From NCBI GenBank assembly GCA_947650285.1, contig CANTFL010001387.1, forward strand, positions 124,001 through 188,000: DNA of 64,000 nucleotides. The letters run 5' to 3'. This stretch comes from Hyaloperonospora brassicae (Eukaryota > Oomycota > Peronosporomycetes > Peronosporales > Peronosporaceae). Shown in pieces: positions 10,176 to 21,196 of the stretch; the stretch's first letter is position 1, and every line of letters begins with the position of its first letter. The notes under the pieces are model-generated. The model saw nothing but the letters and a program-made list of their open reading frames with translations. It ran no database searches and had not been told where the DNA came from. The translations under genes were made by a program, and so were the position numbers.

Positions 10176-11151
10176 ACACGCGCTTTTGGCACTTGTAGAC
10201 GGATTTCAAGCTTGAAATCGCGTCACGCATCTCCTCCGAGATGTGTGCCCTTCCACAGGGCGAACTTAGGAAATACACGTCCCTATGTGCACGCTGCGAG
10301 TTGTCAACACAACTCGCACAAGGTTCTCCCCATGTGAGGCAAGGAATGCCTGCATCACTAGACAAACAGTGCAACCGGTACCTGGCACCGGTTGGTGTTC
10401 GCTTTTTGAACCTGAGGCGTGTCGCCTCAAGTTTCTTGAGCCACCCTTCTCGTCCAAAATTCTTTACGTTTTGGACGAACGCGTTCCACGCAGCCAAAAG
10501 CGAGGCTTTGTCACGCTTTTGGTTGCCATTGTACCATCGATGCTTCAAGAAAGCATCGAAATAAAAGTCTTCTTCAGCGCGAAAGTTGCTCGCGCTGGGA
10601 CTCAAGCCGTGAGGATCAGTCGCATCGAATAAGGGTATTCGATGGTGTTGGCTTGTCTCGTGAGACAAGCTATTGATGAGCTGTTCAGGCAAACGCCACG
10701 GCTTCAGCTCATCACGCTTCACGGTGGTACCTTTGTTAGTACCACGGTTGTCAGTATGACGATGGCTTGCACCATCGTCAGGTCGCTCGTGCGAAGGAGC
10801 ACGAGATGATTTCGGTGATGAGCAAACATACTCATCATCAGATTCGTCATCACTGCCGAACAGAATGTGTTGCAACTCATGAGTCCGTTCGTTCGGCAGT
10901 GGCCTTGGCAAACACTGAGGCGTCGCCGGTGAGCGAGACGCCTCTGCAGCATTGCTCGAGTCATACACGTCTGGCTCGCCAGAGTAGATGACCTCAACGT
11001 CGGGGTCATCATGCGCACGCGGTGAGTTGCCGCGTGCACCTGCAGCACCTGTTGCTGCAGGCGAAGAAGGAGCAGCAGACGACGAACCGTCTGCCGCAGA
11101 GGCTAGCACAGCACCGGTCTGTGTGGGTCTTGAGTCACCCCGCATAGACAT
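9547..11151 (-). CDS. Antisense accessory ORF of element A (534 aa)
   Basis: Open frame on the strand opposite to gag-pol, ATG at 11151, 132 bp inside the 3' LTR, reading back into the end of pol. 976 bp lie beyond the pol stop and 629 bp overprint pol. Seen: acidic Ser-rich N-terminus (1-145); core with LPEQLINSL..H.IP, FYFDAFLKHRWYNG, SLLAAWNAFVQN and WL (150-240); Cys cluster C262, C271, C278, C281; linker that is antisense to the chromodomain (360-395); C-terminal coiled coil (420-520) ending in a basic tail. It is intact although sense pol is broken at many points. Homologous ORFs occur in B, C and D. Function unknown; structural pattern suggests a nucleic-acid or protein-binding regulator (inference). 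Confidence 0.7.
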   Translation of the reverse strand: MSMRGDSRPTQTGAVLASAADGSSSAAPSSPAATGAAGARGNSPRAHDDPDVEVIYSGEPDVYDSSNAAEASRSPATPQCLPRPLPNERTHELQHILFGSDDESDDEYVCSSPKSSRAPSHERPDDGASHRHTDNRGTNKGTTVKRDELKPWRLPEQLINSLSHETSQHHRIPLFDATDPHGLSPSASNFRAEEDFYFDAFLKHRWYNGNQKRDKASLLAAWNAFVQNVKNFGREGWLKKLEATRLRFKKRTPTGARYRLHCLSSDAGIPCLTWGEPCASCVDNSQRAHRDVYFLSSPCGRAHISEEMRDAISSLKSVYKCQKRVFTDGPSELSDESRRTGGRDLERQPSDGNEVPSCQRNVFTHATGRGISSLILNRHGDSRYAPLESVDHREHPPKDVVEEERPPPDPQAHHLDPHEMDRAIDELRDDLKHERDRRYALTGTVRKNRKDHEADRARDRADYATAQLQVERDIRSLFGELATDRGEISRLSSEVSYLRDQTDRLERERKNMMDVLERGGYLHRKKKARTDSTV

Positions 11152-11271
11152 GTTAACAATGCGAGGTCAGGTTGAGTTATGAACGGAAATGACCTAACAA
11201 GTGCTCCCTGTCCCAATGGCGTCCATCGGGTGGCCGCCATAATTTTCGATAGTCACAAGGTGACTATCAGT

Positions 11272-11283
11272 TAAGGGAGGTGA
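11272..11283 (+). other. Polypurine tract of element A
   Basis: Purine-rich AAGGGAGGTGA immediately upstream of the 3' LTR, the usual plus-strand primer site. Confidence 0.75.
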
Positions 11284-11676
11284 TGTAACGGGGCAGCCCG
11301 TTACATGGAAGTGTCACTTTAAAAGAAAGTGACAACAATGAATATTAAGTGAATATTCTTTACACAATATCACCGATAATCGTGATATAGGTGAAGCGAC
11401 CAAAGGGTCTGCTCATTGGTTGATATCGTGATGATATCAACCCACCAATCGCCGCAAGACGCGCGCAATGAGTGGTGACGAGACGTCACCATACACTCAG
11501 TTATATTAACATAATAAAGTCAGGTTAAACAGAGAGACAGTAGCAAAAAGACTTAATTATATTGATATAACAGTTTTACTTTTCCCTACCCTACGCTTCT
11601 TCGCTTGCCTCGTGTACGTCTGTCGGGGCACCCGAAAACCTTGCGTTAAGTTCACGCAAGGGTGTGCCCCGTTACA
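11284..11676 (+). repeat. 3' LTR of element A
   Basis: Same length as the 5' LTR, with most differences in a short stretch near 11580-11610. Any promoter for the antisense ORF would have to act from here in reverse; no such promoter is proven. Confidence 0.95.
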
Positions 11677-11850
11677 TTCAGGGCCATCTTGTTTCATGAA
11701 GCTAAGCCAATGGGCGAACTGCCCACATTTGAGCTGCGCCGCCATAAGCCTTCCGTTGCCATCCAAATGTATCCTGTCCAGCAAACATTTTTGGTGAGTA
11801 GCGACATTGACCGGAGTTTTGAGGTAGCTGCAATATGCATCCATCTGTCA
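11677..11850 (-). pseudogene. Unidentified host gene, upstream part, split by element A
   Basis: Minus-strand frame (MDAYCSYLKTPVNVATHQKC... ending KQDGPE at the duplication) that joins in frame with 3687-3259. An ATG at 11850 may be the start or an internal Met of an exon. Not recognised. Confidence 0.45.
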
Positions 11851-11922
11851 ATCCAGCCTTCCTTTAAGCCCACACAATCTGTGATAACCCACCTCATTCG
11901 ACGAGCCCGAAAACTGTAAGCT

Positions 11923-13232
11923 TTACGGCTTGTCACCAGTCTTTAACGCACGATGTTTCAGCCCACGGGGTGCATACAACATCACATTAATGTAGAGATT
12001 GTATTCTCTCTCGACAGCGTCTGCAATTTCGAGAATCGCCCCCGTCTTGAAAAACTCCCGAGTTTCTCGTAGAGCTTGTTCAGGACTGATTTTGCTCGTT
12101 AACCAAAAGTAAAACTGCTCATTCTCGAGCTCTCTCATGAGTGTCCCATCAACTGAGCTGCCCTCCTTTGCGTGAAGTTTTATTGGAGTCCCAACCACGC
12201 CACATTTCCGAAAGATCTTGTAGTATTCGTCCGAAGGCGCCAATGTCCAGTCGAGATCCCGCACAAGTCTATAATATTCTTCCGATTCGAACCGGGGGTT
12301 GACTGGAGTTCCACGTTGCGCGTTGTCGCCGCCAGGTGACTTGACTGATGAGATGAATTCGTCATCGGTAAGGAACGGTTCGACTTCTTCATCGGTAAGG
12401 ACCGATTTGAATTTGTCATCGGTTATGACTGATTCGACTGCGTCATCGTGATGGAGAGATTTGACTTCGCCACCGTGGAGTTGCGAATTGAGATCATCCA
12501 GCAGATCGTGATACAAGGGCGTGTTTAGCCTGTTAGCCGGATAGTTCACCACTTCTTCAATTGCCTGTCGAATCAAGAGGTTGGTATACCATTGAAGGCT
12601 TCGTTGTGTGCCTCCGAAACTTGCCATTTGATCTTGTCGAGATCCGTGAGCGGAAGTTTAGATTTGCTAATTTCAAGTCGAGAATCGACTACACCCCCAG
12701 AATGCGCGGAAACTCCGCCGGGGGCCTTATCTGATGGGGCGACTTGGTGATCGTAAAGAAGCGATTCGGCTTTGTCTATCATCTCGCGATCTGAGGGCGT
12801 GCTTGACTTGGACGATCGAGTCATCAAGCCAGCAGCGTTGGCTCGAAGCGACTTGAGTACGTCAAATACCACGTCAATCAGCACGTCGGCAACACCTATG
12901 CCGAATATGGATAGATCTTCCATCTCTTGCTCGACAGGGGGGAAATGAGCGCTTGGAGGTGTCTCAGCAGCTTTGGAGTCATTTGCAAGAGCACGAAGTC
13001 GGACGATCTCGCAATATTCGAGGCCCGAAGCCAGGCCAGCAATGACGAGCGGCAGGACACACACAGAGAGCGTGAACAGCGAGAAACTCCCATGTTTGGC
13101 CTGACTTTTAAGCGACGGCGTGGCCACGGCACAGGGCTGTAGAGCGCACAACGACAAGCAAAGGGACCACTTGAACGGTCTGGCGACATTGAACAACTGG
13201 TCGGTGTTGCGGATGTAGAAATGGGTTGCCAC
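11923..13232 (-). pseudogene. Uncharacterised protein gene with a frameshift
   Basis: Two overlapping minus frames (13232-12573 and 12627-11923) give about 400 residues if a single frameshift near 12600 is allowed. The upstream frame has a hydrophobic stretch (FSLFTLSVCVLPLVIAGLASG) like a signal peptide or membrane anchor but no in-frame ATG before it; the nearest start is GTG. The middle has repeated Asp-rich units (VITDDKFKSV, LTDEEVEPFL, LTDDEFIS) and the end is helical (FYFWLTSKISPEQALRETREFF). Secretion would fit an oomycete effector-like protein, but I see no clear RxLR or EER motif. A decayed gene is most likely. Confidence 0.4.
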
Positions 13233-13416
13233 CGTGCGACATGGCTAGACGACGTCCAGACCAGTCGATGGAGGGACCGAGGAGTGGGCCATAAGTATTG
13301 GGGTTGGAACGTCGCCCCGTCTTTGATTCCATGTGAGTGGAGGAGATTTTTTTGTGCTAAGATAAACGATCAAACTAGTGTTAACTATGTACAAGATCTC
13401 TAGTATATGCGGAGCC
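13233..13416. other. Spacer left of element B, possible LINE 3' end
   Basis: Non-coding. A short T-run (GATTTTTTTGTG near 13345) could be the poly(A) tail of the minus-strand LINE whose body lies right of element B, which would mean B inserted in the LINE 3' end. Weak. Confidence 0.25.
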
Positions 13417-13421
13417 ATACG

Positions 13422-13860
13422 TGTAACAGGGCACTGTTGACTACGTACTAATTGACCAGTACGGAGTATACTTCCACTGACGACAGTGGTCGACAGTGCC
13501 CTGCTAGGTGTAGAACTACACAGAGGAAGGTAGAACGACTAAGTAGTCAGACTAGTCTCTTGGTAAAAGTAAAACTGTATTAATTTAATTAAGTCCTATA
13601 ACTCCTTGAATCTCTGTTGTCCTGACTTAATTATACTTTTTAACTATATGTATGATGACGTCTACTCACCACCCATTGCGCGCGTCTAGCAGCGATTGGT
13701 GGGTTGATATCATCGCGACATCAACCAATGAGTAGACCTTTCGGTCATATTCAACAACATCATCATGCTCTGTGATATTGTTAAAGAATATTCAACGTAA
13801 TATTCTTTATTGTCATTCTATCCTTAGTGATAATATCATGTAACAGGCTACCCCGTTACA
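13422..13860 (-). repeat. 3' LTR of element B
   Basis: Reads TGTAACGGGG to CCCTGTTACA on the minus strand, with the LTR-edge palindrome and the AGACGCGCGCAATG block. Its U3-like half resembles A, but its other end is unrelated to the right LTR of the same element. Confidence 0.85.
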
Positions 13861-13990
13861 TCACCCCTCCCTTAACTGATAGTCACCGTGTGAAAATCGA
13901 AACTATTGTGGCCATCCGTTGGATGCCAACGGGACGGGGAGCACTTGTTGGTCAGATTCATTCATTCTGACTTTGCCTCGCATAGTTTAC

Positions 13991-15603
13991 ATGTCTAAGC
14001 GGGGTGACCCAAAGACGACACAGCCTGTTGCTGCGCCCGCCTCTGCGGCAGACGACTCGTCGTCTGCTGCTCGTTCTCAGCCTGCAGCAGGTGTTGCTGC
14101 AGGCGCATGTGGTATCGCACCTAAAGAACACAGTGACCCCGAGTTAGGGGTCAGCTACTCTGGCGAGTCAGATGTGAATGACTCGGAAAAGCCTTTCGAG
14201 GCATCGCGTTCACCTGCGGTGCCTCGTCCTTCAAGAGACGTGCCTAAAGCACGGACTCGCGACATGCGTCACAGTCTGTTCGGCAGTGATGATGAATATG
14301 GTGATGAGTATGATTACTCATCACCGCGATCAACTCGTGCGCCTTCGCACGAACGATTCGACGATGGTGCGGGTCGTCGTCATACTGATAACCGTGGTAC
14401 CGGCAAAGGTACCACTTCGAAACGTGATGGGCTGAAGCCGTGGCGTTTGCCTGAACAGCTCATCAATAGCTTGTCTCACAAGACAAGTCAACACCATCGG
14501 ATACCCTTATTCGATGCGAGTGAGTTCACGGCTTGAGTTCCAGCGCGAAGAACTTTCGCGCTGAAGAAGACTTTTATTTCGATGCTTTCTTGAAGCATCG
14601 ATGGTACAATGGCAACCAAAAGCGTGACAAAGCCTCGCTTTTGGCGGCGTGGAACGCGTTCGTCCAAAATGTCAAGAATTTTGGACGAGAAGGGTGGCTT
14701 CAAAAACTTGAAGCGGTACGCATCAAGCTCGAAAAGCGAACGCCAACCGGTGCCAGGTACCGGTTGCACTGTTTGTCTAGTGATGCAGGCATTCCTTGCC
14801 TCACATGGGGAGAACCTTGTGCGAGTTGTGTTGACAACTCGCAGCGTGCACATAGGGACGTGTATTTCCTAAGTTCGCCCTGTGGAAGGGCACACATCTC
14901 GGAGGAGATGCGTGACGCGATTGCAAGCTTGAAATCCGTCTACAAGTGCCAAAAGCGCGTGTTTACCGATGGGCCCTCGGAACTATCGGATGAGTCTCGT
15001 CGTACTGGTGGACGAGACCTTGAACGTCAGCCGTCAGATGGGAACGAGGTTCCCAGCTGTCAGAGGAATGTGTTTACGCACGCCACTGGACGAGGTATCT
15101 CGTCCTTGATCCTGAATCGTCACGGTGGCTCAAGATACGCTCCACAAGAAAGCGTTGACCACCGTGGAAATCCACCAGTGGTTCCGGTGGAGGTGGAAAG
15201 ACAAGGTCCAGATCAGCCGCCGGGTCTGCAGGAGACTTTGTGTAACTACAAGCGCTACCTGACCAAGCTGAGGGAGGACGTCGATCACGAATACGATCGT
15301 TGGCACGCCTTGAAGTTGGACGTGCGACGTCTTCGTGTCGATCAAAAAAAGGACCGATCGGAATTCGCGTTCGCTCAGCTTGAGAGTAGACGCGAGAGGC
15401 GTCGTTTGCGCTACGAGCTAGAGACGGCTCGTCGCAAGGCCGCGTCGATGAAGGATCAAATCCTTGTGACGAATGACTAACTTCAGTGTTTGGTCCGTGA
15501 TCAAAAGAATCTGTTGGGGATTCTTGAGCGCGCCGATTATATCCGTTCTCGCAAGAGGCCTCGTACTATGGGTAAGGACGGAGACGACCAACATAAAACG
15601 TAG
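13991..15603 (+). pseudogene. Antisense accessory ORF of element B (frameshift and one stop)
   Basis: Opposite to gag-pol of B. Begins MSKRGDPK at 13991, 131 bp from the LTR; a frameshift near 14530 and UAA 15478-15480 interrupt it, after which the frame continues to 15603. Core and Cys cluster are nearly identical to the protein of A, while the coiled-coil end is a different sequence (LREDVDHEYDRWHALKLDVR...). It overlaps the end of pol (sense stop near 14963). Confidence 0.7.
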
Positions 15604-18600
15604 GATGCGTGCGCATCCTGCGAGGCAACTCAATTGTGTATGCATTGCCCTTGCGGTGCAACACACGAAAGGGACCAATGCATTTCGGCAGTAGTTAACT
15701 ACTGCCGACACTAGTGACTGCAGGTCCAGGTAAGTTTACCGTAGACAGTAGTACTAGGTCATTAACTTTAAATGAAAGAACATTTGCTCTTCTATTCTTG
15801 TCTGCGTTCCGTTTCTGGCGGTCCACCGCATTTGCGATGGCGTCCTGAACGAAACGGACTACCGCTTCTCAAGTCAGCAGGAAGTTCTCTGCTGACTCTT
15901 TGTTTAGTCTTTCAGTGCGCTTCGTGCGCACTGCTGAGAGATCGTTCTCTTCTTCAACGATGGTGTCCAATTCGTCGCTGGCATTGTAGTTGACGATGCT
16001 GAATATCCCAGCATCTTCACCATTGTCTGATGTAGCAGCAGCGTCATCGCTACTGCCAAACTCGATTTCCTCGATGTCGACGTTGTCGAAATCGGCATCA
16101 AACGTATCGGCGTGAGCGGTGATACGTGATGAGCAAGAGTCAAAACGGTTTTTGCTCGAGCGAGTCCCTCCCCCCTTAACTCAGAGTCACTCTGTATGAG
16201 GGCGGGAATACGTGGGTGGCGTAAGCCATTCATGTAGAACGGTGTATGCGTCGTGGACGCATGCACGGAGTTGTTGATGGCAAACTCAACCATCGTTAAG
16301 AACTCACTCCAATGTGAAAAGGAGTGTACGTACTCACAAATAATTTCTTCAAGGACACGGTTCGCACGTTCTGTCTGACCATCTTTTTCAGGTTGGTCAG
16401 AGGTTGACATCTTCAACCGTGTTCCCAATGTGCGGAACACGGATTGTCAAAACGCCGCCGTGAACCGAGGGTCACGGTCGGATACGAGTTCACGGGGTAA
16501 CCCGTGGAGTCTAAAGACCGTGTCGAGAAGGAAACGAGCACAACCTTGAACCTTGATCGACTCAGGGACTGCATCAAGATGTACCATCTTGCTGAAACGA
16601 TCCACAAAGACAAGAATACCATTATTCTTGTTAGTGTCTTCGGGAAACCCGAAGACAAAGTCCATGGACACGGACTCCCAACACTCTGCCGGACCGGCAG
16701 AGGTTGTACCGGTGCACGAGATGAAGGAATAGACTTCATTCGTTGACAGACCTCGCAAGAACGAATATACTTGCGGACAAACTGATACTGGCGGGGCGAG
16801 TAAAAGTCACGACTCACCGTGAGGTAAGTCTTTTCTCGGCCACGATGCCCGCCAGACGGCGCATCGTGACATTCGAACATGATGCGTAATCGCAATTCAT
16901 CATGATAGGGAGCGACGACACGAGGCGTGTCGTCGGCAACAGCTGTATAGTACAGCAGACCATTGTGAGTAGTGTACCGATCCAAAGAGGAAAGGTACAG
17001 GGCCGGCAAATCCGACAAGAATTTCCGGGATGGGTTCGCAAGGTGATCCATCAAGCGAAAGGAGAGTCAAATCCCCTGCGTATGCTTGCCGCACGTCGTC
17101 GAGTAACGGCGACGACGGCACACTGATGGACAGTGTCGCAACAGTGGGCAAGGCCTCACTATTGGCTCGTGTTGTCGACTTGAAGTCGGGCCGACGTATA
17201 ACGCATCAGCGACGACAATAAGTCGTTCTGGCTTGTATTCCACGAAGAAGTTGTACTACGCGAAGAAAGACAGCCACCTCGCCATTCTTTGCGAGACGTG
17301 TGGGCTGTTTGCGGCCGTGCATTGTGACGCGTGGTCCGTATATAAAATGAACGGTCTATCTCCCAATAGGTAGACACGAAACTTAGCCAGTGCGTACTTC
17401 ATGGCAAGGAGTTCCTTGTCATGCACTGGGAAATTACGCTGAGCTGCTTGCAGCTGACGCGACTGATAACAGATGACGCGCTCCGCGCCATCTGCATCAA
17501 ATTGCATTAACAAAAAGCCGATGTCAAAATTTCTGGCGTCACAGACCACATGAAATGGTCTGTCATGATCTGCAATCGCCAAGTATGGGCGATTGCATCA
17601 AGCTTTGCTTGATACCTTCAAAGGAACGCTGACAGTCAGCGTTCCATGACCACTTCACATTTTTATTGAGTAAACAAGAAAGATGAACATTAATCTCGGC
17701 GTAGTTGCGCGAGTACTTGTGCAAGTACGCCGCTAAGCCAAGGAACTTACGAAGTCCCTTGACATCGTCTGGCACTGACCAGTAGGTGATCGCCTTGATC
17801 TTTTCGGGATCAGGGAGTACGCCTTTTTGCCGACGATGCACCCAAGAAGTGGTATTTTTCTTGCCGCACATATACACTTCTTGAGGTTTGCATACAGCTT
17901 ATGCTTGCGCATAAGTTGAAGAACCTTACGGACGTGATTTCGGTGGACTATAACGTCCGTCCTTCTATCCATAGACCGGCTATGGACGAACACATCATCG
18001 AAATAACTCGGTGCGAATTCTCGCACCGGTCTCAACAGATTTGTGACACATCTGTTGAATGTTGCAGGGGCATTGCTCAGCCCCTGTGGCATAACTAGCC
18101 ACTCCCACAGCATACCGCTGAGGGTGTTCACTGCTGTGTACGGGATATCCTGTTCACGCATAAGGATCTGATAGAATCCGTCCATCAGATCCATGGACGA
18201 AAAGATGGTACTCTTTGACATACCATCTATGATTACGTCCTTTCTTGGTATCGGCTCTGAGCCGATATCGTTGCAGCATTCAATTTGTTGAATGCGTGCA
18301 CTATCCGCCATCCTCTTGTGGTCTTTTGCACAAGAAAGGTCGGAGAGCTGTGAGGGGATGTCGATTCCCTCACATGGCCCGCTGCTAAGCGATCGGCAAA
18401 GAACTTGTCGATCGCTATCACTTGTTCACGAGGCAGTGGCCACTGCTTCATGACACAGTACTTCGAGCCCGGTTTGAGCTCGACCTCGTGTCGAGTGCCT
18501 TTTGTCCTTGGGCAACTCGCAAGGCACGAATTTAGGGAACACATCCTTGAATTCGATCAAATCCTTGTACAAAGGATTTACCTGAAGCGACTCCCAGGAT

Positions 18601-19575
18601 TGAGACGTGTATCTCTCAATCCGAGTCTTCTCATCGAGGACACTTTCGTCCATCGATGAGCTGCTGAGAACCCTCTCGGTCTCAGTAAACTCCGTTGCTG
18701 ATCGAATATCGGTAACGTACTCATCCTCTGTGACGAGTATGCAGATCTGGTTGACTTTGCCACTACGCAGATCACGCAAGAACCGTTTCGGTTCTAGCGT
18801 CGGCAGTTGAGTTATCTCCGAGGTTAACTTCGGAGGCACAATCAGATCAAGCATGTAAATGCCTACGCTTGATCCATCATTAACCAAGACATTTAGTGTC
18901 TCGATTACCTCCTGGGAAATCACATCCACAGGACCAGGTGAGCTTTCTCCACACTGTAGTGATCATCTACATTGTGTTCATGTACAGTCGTTCTAACGAC
19001 CGTACCACAAGTGAGACCATCGCACTCACTCGTAGTACACCCACGTGAGTGTGGGCGTTCCAATATATTCGTCAGGTGGTTATCTGAGGAACAAGTGGCA
19101 GGTATCGTAACCGATCAATACTGCCAACTCACCCTTGGCTCGTATTTCCTGAGCCAAGGCAACCCTAAGATGACGTCAAAATTGTCATCTAGGTCAAGGA
19201 CGATGAAATCATCATCGTACTGTTCGCCTTTTTAGCGTGTAGTGGATTCCGACTACACGTTTATTTCACAGTGATCGACGCGCTTGTCGCGAGGCGCACC
19301 GTCATCACCGTTGGAGGGATCTCCCGCTCCACGAAGTTAGACCTTCCTGCTTCTAGCGACTGGCGACGAAAAAATTGTTCGACGCCCCACAGTCAACTAG
19401 GGCGCGAAGTGACAAGTCTTTTGCCTCTTCCATTATCAAGGTGATGAGAGACAACTCATCACCAAGTGCAGAGACACACAGGGACTGCGTGTCGGGAGCA
19501 ACCTTCGTCAGAGATTTGCAAGTTCTCTTGAGGTTGCTGGATCAGTAGGGCGCTCTGCCCCTACTGACACCGACC
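14963..19575 (-). pseudogene. pol of element B (broken)
   Basis: Protease VDCGASNNF, RT with YFDDVFVHS near 18000, RNase H, integrase and a truncated chromodomain. The VFVDRFSKM integrase motif is intact here, unlike in A. Shares with A the 1-nt deletions that follow SAQS and GCIVGKK, the UAG at 17256-17258 and the UAA in the chromodomain. Confidence 0.88.
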
Positions 19576-19582
19576 ATTTTTT
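19542..19582 (-). promoter_or_regulatory. -1 frameshift signal, gag/pol of element B
   Basis: Minus-strand slippery AAAAAAT (19582-19576), then a stem of TCAGTAGGG with CCCTACTGA and a loop that differs from A (GCAGA instead of GCGGA). The gag stop is within the 5' arm. Confidence 0.72.
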
Positions 19583-20682
19583 GATGGTCCGTCTCGCTGT
19601 TGCGGTTTCAAAACAGCGCAGGGCCTACGCTGATTGTCCCGTTTGGCAAATGGCCGATCACTTCGCTCAGTACTGCTTGGTACTGGGCGAGGGTCACTAC
19701 ATTCATAAGTGCATTGTCCACACTTCTTACAGCGATTGAACTTCTGCAATCGCTTGTTGTTCGAAGTGCGAGGTCTCTTTCTCTCAGCATAAAAGAGGTC
19801 CATATGTTCTGGACCTCTAGTCTCTTATCTTGGTGAGCGGAAAGAGCTTGAGCTAGCATGAGCATGTCTCATGGTAAAGTCTTCCCGTTCCGCAGCTTCA
19901 ATTGCGCGTCAAGCGTATCTAGCCCTAAGCGTAGAGGTGGTTCCTCCGGGGCCGTCTGCGGGCAATCAACGTGTAATCATGAACTGGGTTAGCAGCTATA
20001 CTATTTGCAAGGAGTCGTATATGCTGAGCGTAAGCGTGCACATCACGCTTCCCCTGATTGAGTTTCAGGAGCTCTGATCGAGCCCTGAGCTCAGCCCATG
20101 GCGGTATAAACGTTTGTCTGAGCCGGAACTTTAATAGTTCCAACGATCCAAATGAATATGGGTCGTGGAGCTTGAGCCATAAGGCCCAAGCCTTCGCACG
20201 TCCAGCCAAGTCGGGCTGGTCAACGCAGCTTGCATTTCGTCGTCGACGATGCGACGAGCCCTTATGGCATCGTCCAACTCGACAAACCATCTCAATAGGG
20301 AGTCTTCCTCTACTCTCCTTTATTGGAGATGTCAATTTTTATAGTTTAGGGACGTTGCGTGTGTGTCGTCCCTCCCTCAGCAGCATTGAATTACTGATAT
20401 CTCAACAGCTCTGTCTATTGAGCACCGAGCTCTCTCAACTGCTCGGCCTGTTAGAGCCTTGCTGGTGGAGCAAGACTACTTTCTCTCTCTCAACGACAAG
20501 TTCATTTGAGCGAAGCTGGCGATGGCGGCATGTTCTTGATCTCTGTCAAGGGACTTCAACATGGCGCTAATGGCGGTTTCGCCTACGGTAGATATCATTT
20601 GTACTACCGCACTCCATTCGATGTCACTCCAATGGGTATAGACTTCACGCGTAGCGTGAAAGCTTTCCTTCTCGTCCCACAT
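19561..20682 (-). pseudogene. gag of element B (broken)
   Basis: Starts MWDEKESFHATRE at 20682, in-frame UAG at 20417-20415 (after LGAQ) as in A and C, further stops downstream. The CCHC knuckle CKKCGQCTYEC is open here. The segment from about 19830 to 20801 is nearly identical to the corresponding part of element C. Confidence 0.85.
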
Positions 20683-20801
20683 GTTCTTGCCAAATGAGAT
20701 TTTCGTGGTCGTTAGATGGACTACAAAGTGCTACCAGGTGTAACGGGGCACCCTCATACCAGATAAACGGTACATTAAGACCTTGTGTTGACGACCACAA
20801 G

Positions 20802-21191
20802 TGTAACGGGGCACACTCTTGAGTGAAGTTAACGCAAGGTTTTCGGGTGCCCCGACAGACGTACACTAGGCAAACGAGGAAGCGTAGATGAGGTGAATGT
20901 AGAACTGTTATATTGATATAATTAGTCTTTAACCACTGTCTCTCTGTTTGACTTAATTTAATTATAGTAATCTAACTGAATGTATGGTGACGTCTCGTCA
21001 CCACTCATTGCGCGCGTCTTGCGGCGATTGGTGGGTTGATATCGTCAAGATATCATCCAATGAGCAGACTCTTTGGTCGACCCATCAATGTCACCACCAT
21101 TGGTGATATTGAACAAAGAATATTCAACATAATATTATTTATTGTCAGATTGTTTTAATGACAATCTCATATAATGGGATACCCCGTTACA
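20802..21191 (-). repeat. 5' LTR of element B (A-type)
   Basis: Minus-strand reading ends like the LTR of A (GTACGTCTGTCGGGGCACCC... GTGCCCCGTTACA). An extra 63-bp C-type LTR end (20739-20801) lies between it and the primer binding site. Confidence 0.88.
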
Positions 21192-21196
21192 ATACG

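Larger units (their letters stand above)
3688..11676 (+). mobile_element. Ty3/gypsy LTR retrotransposon A (full length, gag-pol broken)
   Basis: Complete insertion bounded by 393-bp LTRs (3688-4080 and 11284-11676) and by the 5-bp duplication TTCAG (3683-3687 and 11677-11681). Order LTR, primer binding site, gag, pol (protease, RT, RNase H, integrase, chromodomain), polypurine tract, LTR. The LTRs differ at roughly 15 positions by eye (about 96% identity). gag-pol has many stops and frameshifts, several of them shared with element B, so this copy may have been mobilised in trans. In contrast the antisense ORF 11151-9547 is fully open. Confidence 0.95.
13422..21191 (-). mobile_element. Ty3/gypsy LTR retrotransposon B (mosaic, two different LTRs)
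   Basis: Bounded by a perfect 5-bp duplication ATACG (13417-13421 and 21192-21196). Left (3') LTR is 13422-13860 (439 bp). Right (5') LTR is 20802-21191 (390 bp), of the element-A type, followed inward by 63 bp (20739-20801) that match the start of the right LTR of element C. gag (20682-19561) is almost identical to C; pol resembles A. The rc primer site CTACCA abuts 20738, and the rc polypurine tract TCACCCCTCCCTTAACTG abuts 13860. Confidence 0.92.

Noticed and set aside
11923..13232. RxLR effector gene
   Set aside because: A hydrophobic stretch is present but there is no ATG before it, and no R-x-L-R or EER motif in the right place.
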